Shown: one piece after another, positions 28,089 through 35,827 of the stretch | How the letters are laid out: each line of letters begins with the position of its first letter | Position numbering within the stretch: position 1 is the stretch's first letter | IMG/VR virus record: IMGVR_UViG_3300025809_000991 | Span: 62,001 to 126,000 of that record | Reading direction: 5' to 3' (one strand) | DNA: 64,000 bases | Source of the DNA: a virus | Notes under the pieces: model-generated | The model's database searches: none | What the model was told of the DNA's origin: nothing | What the model saw: the letters and a program-made list of their open reading frames with translations, nothing else | Translations under genes and position numbers: made by a program

Positions 28089-28706
28089 ATGGAATTAACT
28101 GAATCAAGCATTAAAAAAGCTGTAATTAGATCGCAACATTGCCAACGTAATTGGAATTTAGAAAAAGAAATCCCACAAGAGGATTTACAAACAATGGTGC
28201 ATGCTATTACAAATTGTCCTAGTAAGCAAAACGCCGCCTTCTATAATGTATATACTATTACTGACAGAGACACAATTGAGCGTATCCATGAGAAAACTGA
28301 AGGGTTCTATCATAGAGATGAAGAGAAAATGGTTAGCAATAGTCAAACCCTTGCTAATGTATTATTTGTGTTCACTAACAATACAGAAAAAAGTAATAGA
28401 TTAAATAAAAAACGTGACAGTTATGGCGACAATGAAGCCAGTGTTGGTAGAGATTTACATATGGCAACTGGCATTGCGGCAGGATATTTAAATTTAACCT
28501 CAAGTCTAATGGGGTATAACACAGGGTGTTGTGCATGTTTTGAAGGCGACGAGATACAAGAAATATTAAATACTGAAGACGAGATTGTATTGCTTATGGG
28601 TGTTGGTCATAAAGGCGACATTCCTAGAAGAATACACCACGCAGATAATAGTTTAACATTCCCTGCAATCCCAAAAGAAGATATAGCGGTAACTTATATA
28701 ACATAA
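28089..28706 (+). CDS. Nitroreductase-like flavoprotein (paralogue of 22546)
   Basis: The first 75 residues match the 22546 protein closely: IKKAVIRSQHCQRN, then VHA-x-TNCPSKQN-x-AFY are shared almost unchanged. Later blocks such as ANVLFVF and TGIAAGYLNLTSSLMGYNTGCC also correspond. By eye the two are about half identical, so they are an old duplication. The family uses FMN and usually forms dimers. Each copy begins its own block with a late-type box, suggesting separate regulation from the radical-SAM genes. The following gene starts 2 bases after the stop. Confidence 0.73.
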   Translation: MELTESSIKKAVIRSQHCQRNWNLEKEIPQEDLQTMVHAITNCPSKQNAAFYNVYTITDRDTIERIHEKTEGFYHRDEEKMVSNSQTLANVLFVFTNNTEKSNRLNKKRDSYGDNEASVGRDLHMATGIAAGYLNLTSSLMGYNTGCCACFEGDEIQEILNTEDEIVLLMGVGHKGDIPRRIHHADNSLTFPAIPKEDIAVTYIT

Positions 28707-28707
28707 T

Positions 28708-29388
28708 ATGACAAAAACTGAACAACAGTACTTGGAAATGCACACTGCACCCTTGATTCCACTTGACATGAAAGCAAATATGACCTTGTTTTCAGAGTGT
28801 ATGCGTGAATACCAACATGCGTTTAGAGCATGGGGTGTCAGACATTTAGAACATCAACGTTATGGATTACCATTAGTAAATGCCAATGGGCAGTTACATA
28901 ACAATCCAGAACCAGTTTGCTATCCGCTAGACCAGTGGAATGCACAGCTAGCAGATGCTGACCGTGTTAGGGATCATAGCTTTCAAGTACCAACAGAAAT
29001 ACTTTCTCATCGAGCATTTGATTTTTTAGAGCCACTTAAAGATTGTATATTACGTAGTTGCATACTAAAATGGATGGATAACAGTATGTTTTATCCTCAT
29101 ACTGATACCAAACTTCAAGGACGTATACTGCGACTATGGGGTACAGATAGACCAGATATGGTTAAGTTACGTTTTGATCGTAATAGTGCTAGAAGCAATC
29201 CCAGAGATGTAGACAACACTGTGTTTGATTTAGCCGCACCAGACTGTGAAATTGAAGCTGGGCGTATGTATTTAATTGACACAAACATTATACACGATGC
29301 GCATAGTTATGCCAACAATACATATCAATTCTTTCTTAGCTTTGACAGAGATAAAAGTTACGAAACTATACAACAATTAAAATTATGA
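28708..29388 (+). CDS. Fe(II)/2-oxoglutarate oxygenase-like protein (DSBH fold)
   Basis: YPHTDTK carries the HxD pair (H131, D133) and NIIHDAHSY about 65 residues later the distal His, with QFFLSFD as last strand; the preceding phrase EAGRMYLID is typical of the strand before the distal His. The N-terminal 120 residues are unfamiliar. It starts an oxygenase-rich block, with similar genes at 29385 and 32010. Substrate unknown; protein side chain or small molecule are both possible. Confidence 0.6.
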   Translation: MTKTEQQYLEMHTAPLIPLDMKANMTLFSECMREYQHAFRAWGVRHLEHQRYGLPLVNANGQLHNNPEPVCYPLDQWNAQLADADRVRDHSFQVPTEILSHRAFDFLEPLKDCILRSCILKWMDNSMFYPHTDTKLQGRILRLWGTDRPDMVKLRFDRNSARSNPRDVDNTVFDLAAPDCEIEAGRMYLIDTNIIHDAHSYANNTYQFFLSFDRDKSYETIQQLKL

Positions 29389-29969
29389 AATATTTCACAC
29401 CACTAGATTTACCGCAATATGATTTACTCAGTTGTATGAACGAGTTATTACAACAAGAAAAAATTGACTGGGGTACACACAGACAAATTTGTATTAATAC
29501 TACACCTGATCAGCCCGACAACTATCATCATGGAGATGCTAGTTTAAAATATGATTGGAATAATACAATTGATAAAGCAGATAAAGACGGTAATATAACA
29601 CACTTTACTGTACCATTGCGAGATAAACATTTAAGAGAAAAGCACTTTACTCAGTTATGTACGGTATTTGAAAATACTATATTTGCTAAAGTATACCAAC
29701 AGTTAAGCAGTCAGTATACACTTGGTAGAGTTAGATTAATGACTAGTCTTCCTAAAACATGTTTAACTTGGCATCAAGATAGTACTAATAGAATACACTA
29801 CCCACTAGTTACTGATCCAGGATGTCAAATGGTAATTGAAGATGAAGTTTTGCACATGCCAGAAAATACTTGGTGGTTAACACAAACTGAGCATCATAAA
29901 CACACAGCATTTAATGCTAGTACAGACAATAGAATTCACTTAGTGGCGGTGGTTAGAAATGCTGTCTAA
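29385..29969 (+). CDS. Aspartyl/asparaginyl beta-hydroxylase-like protein
   Basis: TWHQDSTNRIHYPL with H130 and D132, then a glycine-poor strand DPGCQMVIEDE, then HHKHTAFNAS and RIHLVAVVR follow the layout of the Asp/Asn beta-hydroxylase branch of the DSBH superfamily (HxD, RxHxP-like, HxxxN, RxHL). The length, 194 residues, is that of a bare catalytic domain. It is coupled to the previous oxygenase-like gene (ATGA overlap) and overlaps the following gene by 11 bases. Confidence 0.65.
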   Translation: MKYFTPLDLPQYDLLSCMNELLQQEKIDWGTHRQICINTTPDQPDNYHHGDASLKYDWNNTIDKADKDGNITHFTVPLRDKHLREKHFTQLCTVFENTIFAKVYQQLSSQYTLGRVRLMTSLPKTCLTWHQDSTNRIHYPLVTDPGCQMVIEDEVLHMPENTWWLTQTEHHKHTAFNASTDNRIHLVAVVRNAV

Positions 29970-30465
29970 ACGTATTGACAATCAACATATTGTACAAGTA
30001 GGCGAGTTTGTACGCCAATGTGAAAAACTTGGATACAACAATAACTCCAGTCTACAAAATATGAAATGGGATTGGTGTTTGGAATCTGGTGCTTGGTTTG
30101 CCACATACATTGATGACGAAATTATAAGTTTAAGTGGTATACACCCTTTTGAAGATGGATATAGAGCTTTATTTCGTGGTGCACAATTACGTTCACGTAA
30201 CGTTGGACTAAACAGATACCACATGCAAAGTTACTGTTTTAGTACACAGTTGCCATTACAATTAGAATACGCTCAAGATAAGCCTGTGTACATCACTACA
30301 AATATAGACAACGATGCCAGCGGTAAAATGGGAAGTGTTAATCGAACATTTTATCATTTAGCCAAATATGGTATTGTAGATTTTGTAAGAGCTGATGAAG
30401 TATTTTATACACAACAAAATATATGGAAATTAAATAATGAAAAATACAAAAATATTCGACTTTAA
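29959..30465 (+). CDS. Unidentified protein, possibly acyltransferase-like
   Basis: A 168-residue soluble protein. WFATYIDDEIISLSGIHPF could be the central strands of a GNAT-like fold and FRGAQLRSRN sits where an acetyl-CoA loop would, but the classical Q/R-x-x-G-x-G/A signature is not clear. The C-terminal half (KYGIVDFVRADEVFY) is strand- and aromatic-rich. I cannot name the family. It overlaps the oxygenase gene before it and the membrane-protein gene after it by 29 bases. Confidence 0.45.
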   Translation: MLSKRIDNQHIVQVGEFVRQCEKLGYNNNSSLQNMKWDWCLESGAWFATYIDDEIISLSGIHPFEDGYRALFRGAQLRSRNVGLNRYHMQSYCFSTQLPLQLEYAQDKPVYITTNIDNDASGKMGSVNRTFYHLAKYGIVDFVRADEVFYTQQNIWKLNNEKYKNIRL

Positions 30466-30658
30466 ACATCTTAAAAAGGCTGGTGCCGGTTATTTTAAAC
30501 ACTTGACATTGGCTACATATTATAATATACTAGCATTAGGTGTGTTAGTAACAGGAATAATTCACAGTTTTATACCGTGGCTATTTCCGTTTACCCCTTA
30601 CTATCTAGCTAAGAGGATTGTAGATGGCACTGAACGAAACTTTAAAAAAGATAATTAA
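30437..30658 (+). CDS. Small membrane protein (DUF6356-like)
   Basis: 73 residues with a soluble start (FDFKHLKKAGAGYFKHL), one or two hydrophobic segments (about residues 27-60) and a basic end. The FxxHLxxAGxxYFxHL start and the HSFIPWLFPF end resemble a small bacterial membrane family known as DUF6356. It overlaps both neighbours by about 30 bases, more than usual here. A -35/-10 pair lies inside the gene. Role unknown; it may anchor a reaction at the membrane. Confidence 0.55.
   Translation: MKNTKIFDFKHLKKAGAGYFKHLTLATYYNILALGVLVTGIIHSFIPWLFPFTPYYLAKRIVDGTERNFKKDN
30503..30531 (+). promoter_or_regulatory. Possible internal sigma-70-like promoter
   Basis: TTGACA (30503-30508), 17 bases, TATACT (30526-30531), inside the small membrane-protein gene and about 90 bases ahead of the adenylation gene. 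The match is as good as the promoters on the other strand, but an AT-rich coding region can produce one by chance. Confidence 0.35.
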
Positions 30659-31310
30659 TACTGGTACGGCATTGCCAACCAGTGGTACTACTGGTGCGCC
30701 TAGACGTATATTTCAACCCCCACATAAACTACAAGCCGCTAATAGTGTAGCTAGACAAGTACAAGATATTACTGTTAATAGTCGTATACTAACAGTGTGT
30801 ACACTAACACATGCTGGCGGATTACTTGCGCAAACATTACCTGCCGTAGAAGTTGGTGCCCTGGTTGACATACAAAAGTTTAATCCTTATAGTTGGGTTA
30901 GACAAATTACAGATTATACACACAGTCATTTAACACCAGACATGGCTCGTGCTGTAATAAAAACTCGAGGATTTAGTAGTGTAAATTTGAGTGGCATAAC
31001 TATTATGTGTGGTAGTGATAGAGTACACAGTCGTATTATTCAATCATTTATTGATCGTGGCGCCACGTTTATTGCTAATTGGGGTATGACAGAAGTAGGC
31101 CCAGTAGCAATTAATAGTACGTTTAATCCTGGTGACGTAGTCAGTTTAACTGAAAGTATAATGGGCGAGCAAACACATTGTGATACAAAGATTGTAGACA
31201 ATGAATTGCTAGTTAAAGGTGACATTTGTGTATATGACGATTGGTATCACACTGGTGACCTAGTAACATATAATAATGGAGTTTACTATTATCTCGGACG
31301 TATACAATAA
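30624..31310 (+). CDS. Minimal ANL-type adenylation protein
   Basis: The protein begins almost directly with the phosphate-binding loop LPTSGTTGAPR (T19-G24) of acyl-CoA synthetases and adenylation domains, continues with a WGMTEVGPV motif (A5) and a YHTGDLV motif (A7), and stops at YYLGRIQ, the hinge (A8). It therefore lacks the usual N-terminal subdomain and the whole C-terminal lid with its catalytic lysine: 228 residues against about 500. It could still activate a carboxylate as an adenylate, perhaps with a partner, or it may be a decayed enzyme. The motifs kept argue against simple decay. Confidence 0.7.
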   Translation: MALNETLKKIINTGTALPTSGTTGAPRRIFQPPHKLQAANSVARQVQDITVNSRILTVCTLTHAGGLLAQTLPAVEVGALVDIQKFNPYSWVRQITDYTHSHLTPDMARAVIKTRGFSSVNLSGITIMCGSDRVHSRIIQSFIDRGATFIANWGMTEVGPVAINSTFNPGDVVSLTESIMGEQTHCDTKIVDNELLVKGDICVYDDWYHTGDLVTYNNGVYYYLGRIQ

Positions 31311-32013
31311 TCCAAACTTTGTTTTTGTAAGTTTTGAACCTGGTAGTAGAGGACACACTATCGGGCGTGTCTTGTGCAGTTTACCAGAAGTGTATTGGTA
31401 TAGTAATTCAGACAACGGTATTAATCCTTGGAACATATCGCACAAGTGTGATTGGATAATTCAACGTCGAGTAGCCCCCAAACATTTTGATAGGACTATG
31501 CCCAACGGAGAAGTATTGCCTCCAGTCTGGGATTATGTAAAAGATTTTGTTGATTGTGATACATATTATCGTGACTTATTTCCAGCACAGTTTGAAAAAG
31601 CCCAAGGTCAACAATATCTAAACACACATCGGTTATTATACTGTACGCATAGTTTACCAGAAGAAATACTAACACAGTTTCCCAACAGTCGTGTAATTAA
31701 TATTGTAGCAGATGCTGATGATATAGTAAATAGATATATGCACACAACGGCGCATTTTCCTGCCTATCTTAAACTTGAGTGGATGAATGGTAGCAAAACT
31801 AAATATGGAAAAATGCTATATCAATTAAGTAAACGTTGGGGATTGTTTTTTACAGTACAAGATGTTTGGGAGCATTTAAACAGTGGAAGTTTTTATCAAC
31901 ATATAGAAACACAAATAAAAAATAATATGGCATTGAGGAATCAGACTAATAACAGCCGTGTACTTAATGTTAGCTATAGAGAATACCGAAAGATGAAAGA
32001 GTTTATCGTATGA
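31276..32013 (+). CDS. Sulfotransferase-like P-loop protein (1 of 3)
   Basis: The N-terminal strand and loop FVFVSFEPGSRGHTIGRVL has the position and size of the phosphosulfate-binding loop of sulfotransferases. LLYCTHSLPEEIL and FPNSRVINIVAD correspond to the KTH-like and second phosphate-binding strands in the genes at 32423 and 34866, though more diverged. It overlaps the adenylation gene by 35 bases and the next gene by 4. Sulfate transfer is an inference from fold-level resemblance; a kinase-like activity is not excluded. Confidence 0.5.
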   Translation: MEFTIISDVYNNPNFVFVSFEPGSRGHTIGRVLCSLPEVYWYSNSDNGINPWNISHKCDWIIQRRVAPKHFDRTMPNGEVLPPVWDYVKDFVDCDTYYRDLFPAQFEKAQGQQYLNTHRLLYCTHSLPEEILTQFPNSRVINIVADADDIVNRYMHTTAHFPAYLKLEWMNGSKTKYGKMLYQLSKRWGLFFTVQDVWEHLNSGSFYQHIETQIKNNMALRNQTNNSRVLNVSYREYRKMKEFIV

Positions 32014-32426
32014 AATATAAATTTTTAGACTTGCCTGCTGTGCCAGAGCATTTAATATTACCAGTTGAACAAGTATTAGAACTTGAAAATATATTTGGCG
32101 GACGTAGCCCTAATTACACTATACACGAATGTCAAGCGGAATTGGCGGACTATCTTCAAGAACAGTTTCCTGAATATACAAAGTTTCGTTATCAAACACT
32201 AGTACATGGTGTACCTGTACACAAAGACAGAGGACGAACGACAGCGTTAAACTATATTATTGACCCAGGCGGCGCTAATGTACACACTATTTGGTATGAT
32301 GAAGATCAGGTAACCCCCACATGTGATGTTGTACTAGATAAACATCAGTGGCACATATTAGAAGTTGATTCATATCACACAGTTATGAACATAGAAGAAA
32401 GGCGCTTTGCGATTACAATAGCATGA
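32010..32426 (+). CDS. Small Fe(II)/2-oxoglutarate oxygenase-like protein
   Basis: Only 138 residues, but PVHKDRGR supplies an HxD pair (H71, D73), TTALNYIIDPGG the next strand, and YHTVMNIEERRFAITI the distal His and the Arg of the last strand. This is close to the minimum for a functional DSBH domain. It is coupled to sulfotransferase-like genes on both sides (4-base overlaps), so hydroxylation followed by transfer to the new hydroxyl is an attractive but untested idea. Confidence 0.55.
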   Translation: MKYKFLDLPAVPEHLILPVEQVLELENIFGGRSPNYTIHECQAELADYLQEQFPEYTKFRYQTLVHGVPVHKDRGRTTALNYIIDPGGANVHTIWYDEDQVTPTCDVVLDKHQWHILEVDSYHTVMNIEERRFAITIA

Positions 32427-33130
32427 TAGATACAAATAAAATAATATTCTTTACTGGAGCACCAGGAAGTAAATGGAGTGCCACTAGTGTATTACTAGCT
32501 AATACTCCAGTAATTGATATAAACATCAGTGACCGATCACCAGAGCGTGGGTATGATCATGGTCCAGAGTTTAATGGCGTTAAACACTTGGGCGCATATT
32601 TTGGTCCAGGATTTGAGTTTGGTGAATGGTTTCATGAACTACACACTGGAAAATATACACGTGAACAAGTGATTGCTGAAATAGAATTAGCTTATACAAA
32701 TCATGACGGATATATTATAGTAAAGTGTCATCAGTTTGTTTACAGTTTAGATTGGATTGCTGAAACGTTTCCTGAAAGTAAAATTATGATTGTTATGCGA
32801 CATCCAGAAGCATGTTGGGATGGTTGGCATGGAGTAGGTGGTATTAAAATTCCATATCCTGATTATACTACGTTTTACAAAACAACTGAACAGGCAAAAG
32901 AGTTAATTAACCACGAGTGTATGTTAGCACGTAAATGGATTTATGAACGTGATTTAGCAGTACACACTAGTACACCTAGACACTGGCGTGACGTTTGGAA
33001 GTTAGATGATACTGATGAAAATCGTCGGTACAGTCATAGTCTCATAGGATATCATCATAAAAATGATAATCCAACTGAACGATTGAGATATGATGTACAA
33101 ATGAGTTACTATAATTTTGAGATGATCTAA
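32423..33130 (+). CDS. Sulfotransferase-like P-loop protein (2 of 3)
   Basis: IIFFTGAPGSKWSATSVLL forms the N-terminal phosphate loop, YIIVKCHQFVYSLDWI matches the KTH region, and FPESKIMIVMRHPEACW matches the R-x-P 3'-phosphate strand of sulfotransferases. The order and spacing (residues about 6, 105 and 127) fit the family. The copy at 34866 is clearly related (GTPGSRWSG, VKSHWFSY, FPEAKFLAFWMP, GPGH/GPGF). The donor would be PAPS; the small kinase at 40862 resembles APS kinase, which makes PAPS, although it may act elsewhere. Confidence 0.6.
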   Translation: MIDTNKIIFFTGAPGSKWSATSVLLANTPVIDINISDRSPERGYDHGPEFNGVKHLGAYFGPGFEFGEWFHELHTGKYTREQVIAEIELAYTNHDGYIIVKCHQFVYSLDWIAETFPESKIMIVMRHPEACWDGWHGVGGIKIPYPDYTTFYKTTEQAKELINHECMLARKWIYERDLAVHTSTPRHWRDVWKLDDTDENRRYSHSLIGYHHKNDNPTERLRYDVQMSYYNFEMI

Positions 33131-33131
33131 A

Positions 33132-34226
33132 ATGGATTGTGTTGTAATAGTTAAATCAGGAGATGCGTGGTGGGATGATATCGCACTTAACTATAGTCAG
33201 TTAAGTATTGATCACAGTGTGAGCAGTAGATATAGTCAAAGCAAATATGATTACCATGTCATTGATGTTTTTAAACAAGTTGATTATACAAAGTACGATC
33301 GTGTTTTAATTATACAAGCAGGTACTATATTAGTATGGGGAAACTACGAAAAGAACATTATTCCTAGATTAAAAAATTATGAGAACATAAACATTTGTAG
33401 TGGTGCTGACGTCTGGCAACCACAGGGCGAAGGTACTATAGATTTAAAAATGAATATACAATCAATTGATCCTTTTACTGCAAACACATTTACACACAGT
33501 CATAGCGCCGCTGTGACTAACTTAATAGACGATAGTAATATAAGTTATTTGATGCACAATGAAATCCCAGAATACGGAGCAACTAGTACGGCTGTTGATT
33601 GGGCCATAACAGTGAGTAGTGGATTCTTTATTAATGGGATATTAAATCATCATGGCATGCACTCAGACACTGTAGTACATCATATAGACATAAGCAAGAT
33701 AAGTTTAGCTGTTAGAAAATATACCATTCAAGAATGGGATGGTACAGATATAAAAAGTTGGATCAAACACCTACAACAAAAATATCCAAGCATGCAGTTA
33801 TTTAATAGACACAAGTTTACTGATAGAGATAATGATTACATGATTATCTGGGAAAATCTACAAGCTGAATTTGCTGATTGGAGCTCACATTGGCAACAAT
33901 ACCAAAGTTTAGAGCATCACTATCATCGAGTAAATATCAGTAACCGATCAGACATCGATAAATTGTTGTTACTAATTAAACAAGGCAATGGTGTAATATG
34001 GTGGAATGGAGCATTAAAACGCATGCCAGGAAACTTACTAAAAGACAGTAATGCCAGTCATCAGTCAGCTATTGAATTTGTACGAACAATAGCAGAGCAT
34101 AATCCAAATACAATATGTTATGGAAGCGATCATTGTAGCCGTCAATTTAATGGCGAACTAGCAAGTACAGTAGCTGAGTTAGTAGCAGAAAATAATAGTA
34201 GAGAATTATTGTGGCAGACGAAATAA
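33132..34226 (+). CDS. Unidentified protein, possibly sugar-transferase related
   Basis: A 364-residue soluble protein without signal or membrane segments. The start alternates strands and helices (DCVVIVKSGDAWWDD, then DRVLIIQAGTILVW), as in GT-A-like folds, but a DxD motif is not evident at that place. The C-terminal section (VIWWNGALKRMPGN, CYGSDHCSRQFNG) looks like a second small domain. I cannot assign a family. Its last 16 bases overlap the fourth QueC-like gene. Confidence 0.5.
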   Translation: MDCVVIVKSGDAWWDDIALNYSQLSIDHSVSSRYSQSKYDYHVIDVFKQVDYTKYDRVLIIQAGTILVWGNYEKNIIPRLKNYENINICSGADVWQPQGEGTIDLKMNIQSIDPFTANTFTHSHSAAVTNLIDDSNISYLMHNEIPEYGATSTAVDWAITVSSGFFINGILNHHGMHSDTVVHHIDISKISLAVRKYTIQEWDGTDIKSWIKHLQQKYPSMQLFNRHKFTDRDNDYMIIWENLQAEFADWSSHWQQYQSLEHHYHRVNISNRSDIDKLLLLIKQGNGVIWWNGALKRMPGNLLKDSNASHQSAIEFVRTIAEHNPNTICYGSDHCSRQFNGELASTVAELVAENNSRELLWQTK

Positions 34227-34873
34227 AATTACCCACAGGGCCTATAGGCATATATCTAAGTGGCGGTAGTGACAGCGCAATATTGTTTTGGTTAATAGCG
34301 TCACAAAGACAGCATGACGTTGTGTTACTTACAGTTGCTAGTGATGATAAGAAATATAATATAGAGCCTGCGCTAGCAGTAAGCAGGTGGATTCAGTGCT
34401 ATACATCAGTAAAAATACTAGAGCATTGTGTAACAATAGCGCCAAACTTAGAATTACGCAAAGAATATAGAGATCAAGCTACTAATAATTTAACTGAGCA
34501 ATACAATTTAAGTTGCTGGGTAAGTGGAAAAACCCGTAACCCAGATGTAAAGTTAAAGTATCATGAACAAAGAAAAAAAGATAGAGATGTGTTACTGTCT
34601 AGAGTAATTCATAATCATTTCTATCGTCCGTTTTATGATGTTAATAAAAGCCATCTAGCAATGATATATAAAAAATATAACTTAAAAGCATTACAGGATC
34701 TAACAGTAAGTTGCGAAACTAGTTACCCACCGTGTGAAGATTGTTGGTGGTGTGCAGAAAGAGAATGGGCATTTAGTACTACTAGAACAATGAGTGCTCT
34801 TGGTACACAAGTAGGTATTACTACTGGCAATACAGTTTTGCTAAGTTCTAGTTTGGGTGGCAATTATGTATAA
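34211..34873 (+). CDS. QueC-like PP-loop ATPase (4 of 4)
   Basis: Starts at GTG. The PP-loop is LSGGSDSA (S17-S22); the middle loop is SGKTRNPDVK, the most diverged version of the G-x-T-x-NPP motif; and the zinc knuckle is SCE-x5-C-EDC-WWC followed by AEREWAFS. After the QueC-like part there is an extra tail of about 30 residues. Unlike the other three copies it is next to sulfotransferase-like genes rather than a radical-SAM gene. QueC-type adenylation is expected, with unknown substrate. Confidence 0.72.
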   Translation: MADEIKLPTGPIGIYLSGGSDSAILFWLIASQRQHDVVLLTVASDDKKYNIEPALAVSRWIQCYTSVKILEHCVTIAPNLELRKEYRDQATNNLTEQYNLSCWVSGKTRNPDVKLKYHEQRKKDRDVLLSRVIHNHFYRPFYDVNKSHLAMIYKKYNLKALQDLTVSCETSYPPCEDCWWCAEREWAFSTTRTMSALGTQVGITTGNTVLLSSSLGGNYV

Positions 34874-35540
34874 AGGTAAAGATTTAATCATAGCAACTGG
34901 TACACCAGGCAGTCGTTGGAGCGGAGCAATTCGATGTATACAAAGTCAAGTAGACATCAATACGTCAGATGAAGTAAACACTGATAGTTATACTAACGGC
35001 GCTAAAGGTTGGCACAGAGGTGCATATTGGGGACCAGGACACGATTATGGTTTAGAGTTTGATCGTCTGGATCAATTAAATCGTGACGATGTAATAGCAC
35101 AATTTCAGGAACCTTTCGATGATTGGGATACTGGTATTAAGATCGTTAAAAGTCATTGGTTTAGTTATCATATACCTCAACTACGTGAATGGTTTCCTGA
35201 AGCAAAGTTCTTGGCATTTTGGATGCCAGATGACTTTTGTTTTGATTGGTGGCATCAAGTAGGAGGTTGGAATATAACTTATCCTCACTATACTTGGTAT
35301 GAGAATGACAAGCGTATGAGAGAAAAAATTGCTATAGAGAATAAATTTATTCAACAACATTTTGATTTACAACAAAATAGTCTAGTAGAACTATTACATA
35401 AACTAGGACTAGATAATCAATTACACAAAGAAAAAGAACTTTGTAAACGAGATACAAAGTTCCAAGATCTTGCAAAAAATAAATCTATTGATCGAGTTCT
35501 AAACGACACTGTTCAACGAATTTATACTGGTGTTCTTTAG
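34866..35540 (+). CDS. Sulfotransferase-like P-loop protein (3 of 3)
   Basis: DLIIATGTPGSRWSGAI is the phosphate loop, KIVKSHWFSYHI the KTH-like strand and FPEAKFLAFWMPDDF the following strand, all aligned with the 32423 protein. GPGHDYGLEF also matches its GPGFEFGEWF. I prefer ATG 34866 to the upstream GTG because it leaves an 8-base overlap like other genes here. This is the last + strand gene of the island; its stop overlaps the stop of the converging gene by 4 bases. Confidence 0.58.
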   Translation: MYKGKDLIIATGTPGSRWSGAIRCIQSQVDINTSDEVNTDSYTNGAKGWHRGAYWGPGHDYGLEFDRLDQLNRDDVIAQFQEPFDDWDTGIKIVKSHWFSYHIPQLREWFPEAKFLAFWMPDDFCFDWWHQVGGWNITYPHYTWYENDKRMREKIAIENKFIQQHFDLQQNSLVELLHKLGLDNQLHKEKELCKRDTKFQDLAKNKSIDRVLNDTVQRIYTGVL

Positions 35541-35797
35541 TCTTCAGATTCACTAATTACTACACCATCAAATGTAGGATTATCTGGACGTTCGCTACGT
35601 TCAAATTCTCTTACTGCTTTCATTGGCCAAACTACAGTCCGTGTAATTGATGCGCCGCCTTCGTCTAGTACAGCATTCCAACTAGTATGACCTTCGCTAT
35701 TTTGACCACAACTTCCGTGTGCAGTTAACCAAGCCTCCACCGTGTCAAATGTATCACTTGATGTAGTTGTAAGTCTACTTACATGTGTATAAGCCAT
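35537..35797 (-). CDS. Small protein under a late-type promoter, function unknown
   Basis: 86 residues, acidic at the end, with a Thr/Ser-rich start (SRLTTTSSDTFDTVEAWL). The gene has AGGAG 6 bases before its ATG and a TATAAATA box further upstream, so it is probably expressed late. Late timing and small size would suit a virion or lysis-stage protein, but no family is recognised and there is no membrane segment. It ends inside the stop of the converging gene, marking the strand switch. Confidence 0.6.
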   Translation of the reverse strand: MAYTHVSRLTTTSSDTFDTVEAWLTAHGSCGQNSEGHTSWNAVLDEGGASITRTVVWPMKAVREFERSERPDNPTFDGVVISESED

Positions 35798-35819
35798 GTT
35801 ATTCTCCTGTTAGTACATT

Positions 35820-35827
35820 TATTTATA
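35820..35827 (-). promoter_or_regulatory. T4-type late promoter box TATAAATA
   Basis: On the - strand TATAAATA overlaps the stop of the upstream oxygenase-like gene, followed by 11 bases, AGGAG, 6 bases and the ATG at 35797. The arrangement mirrors the two + strand boxes before the nitroreductase genes. Confidence 0.55.
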
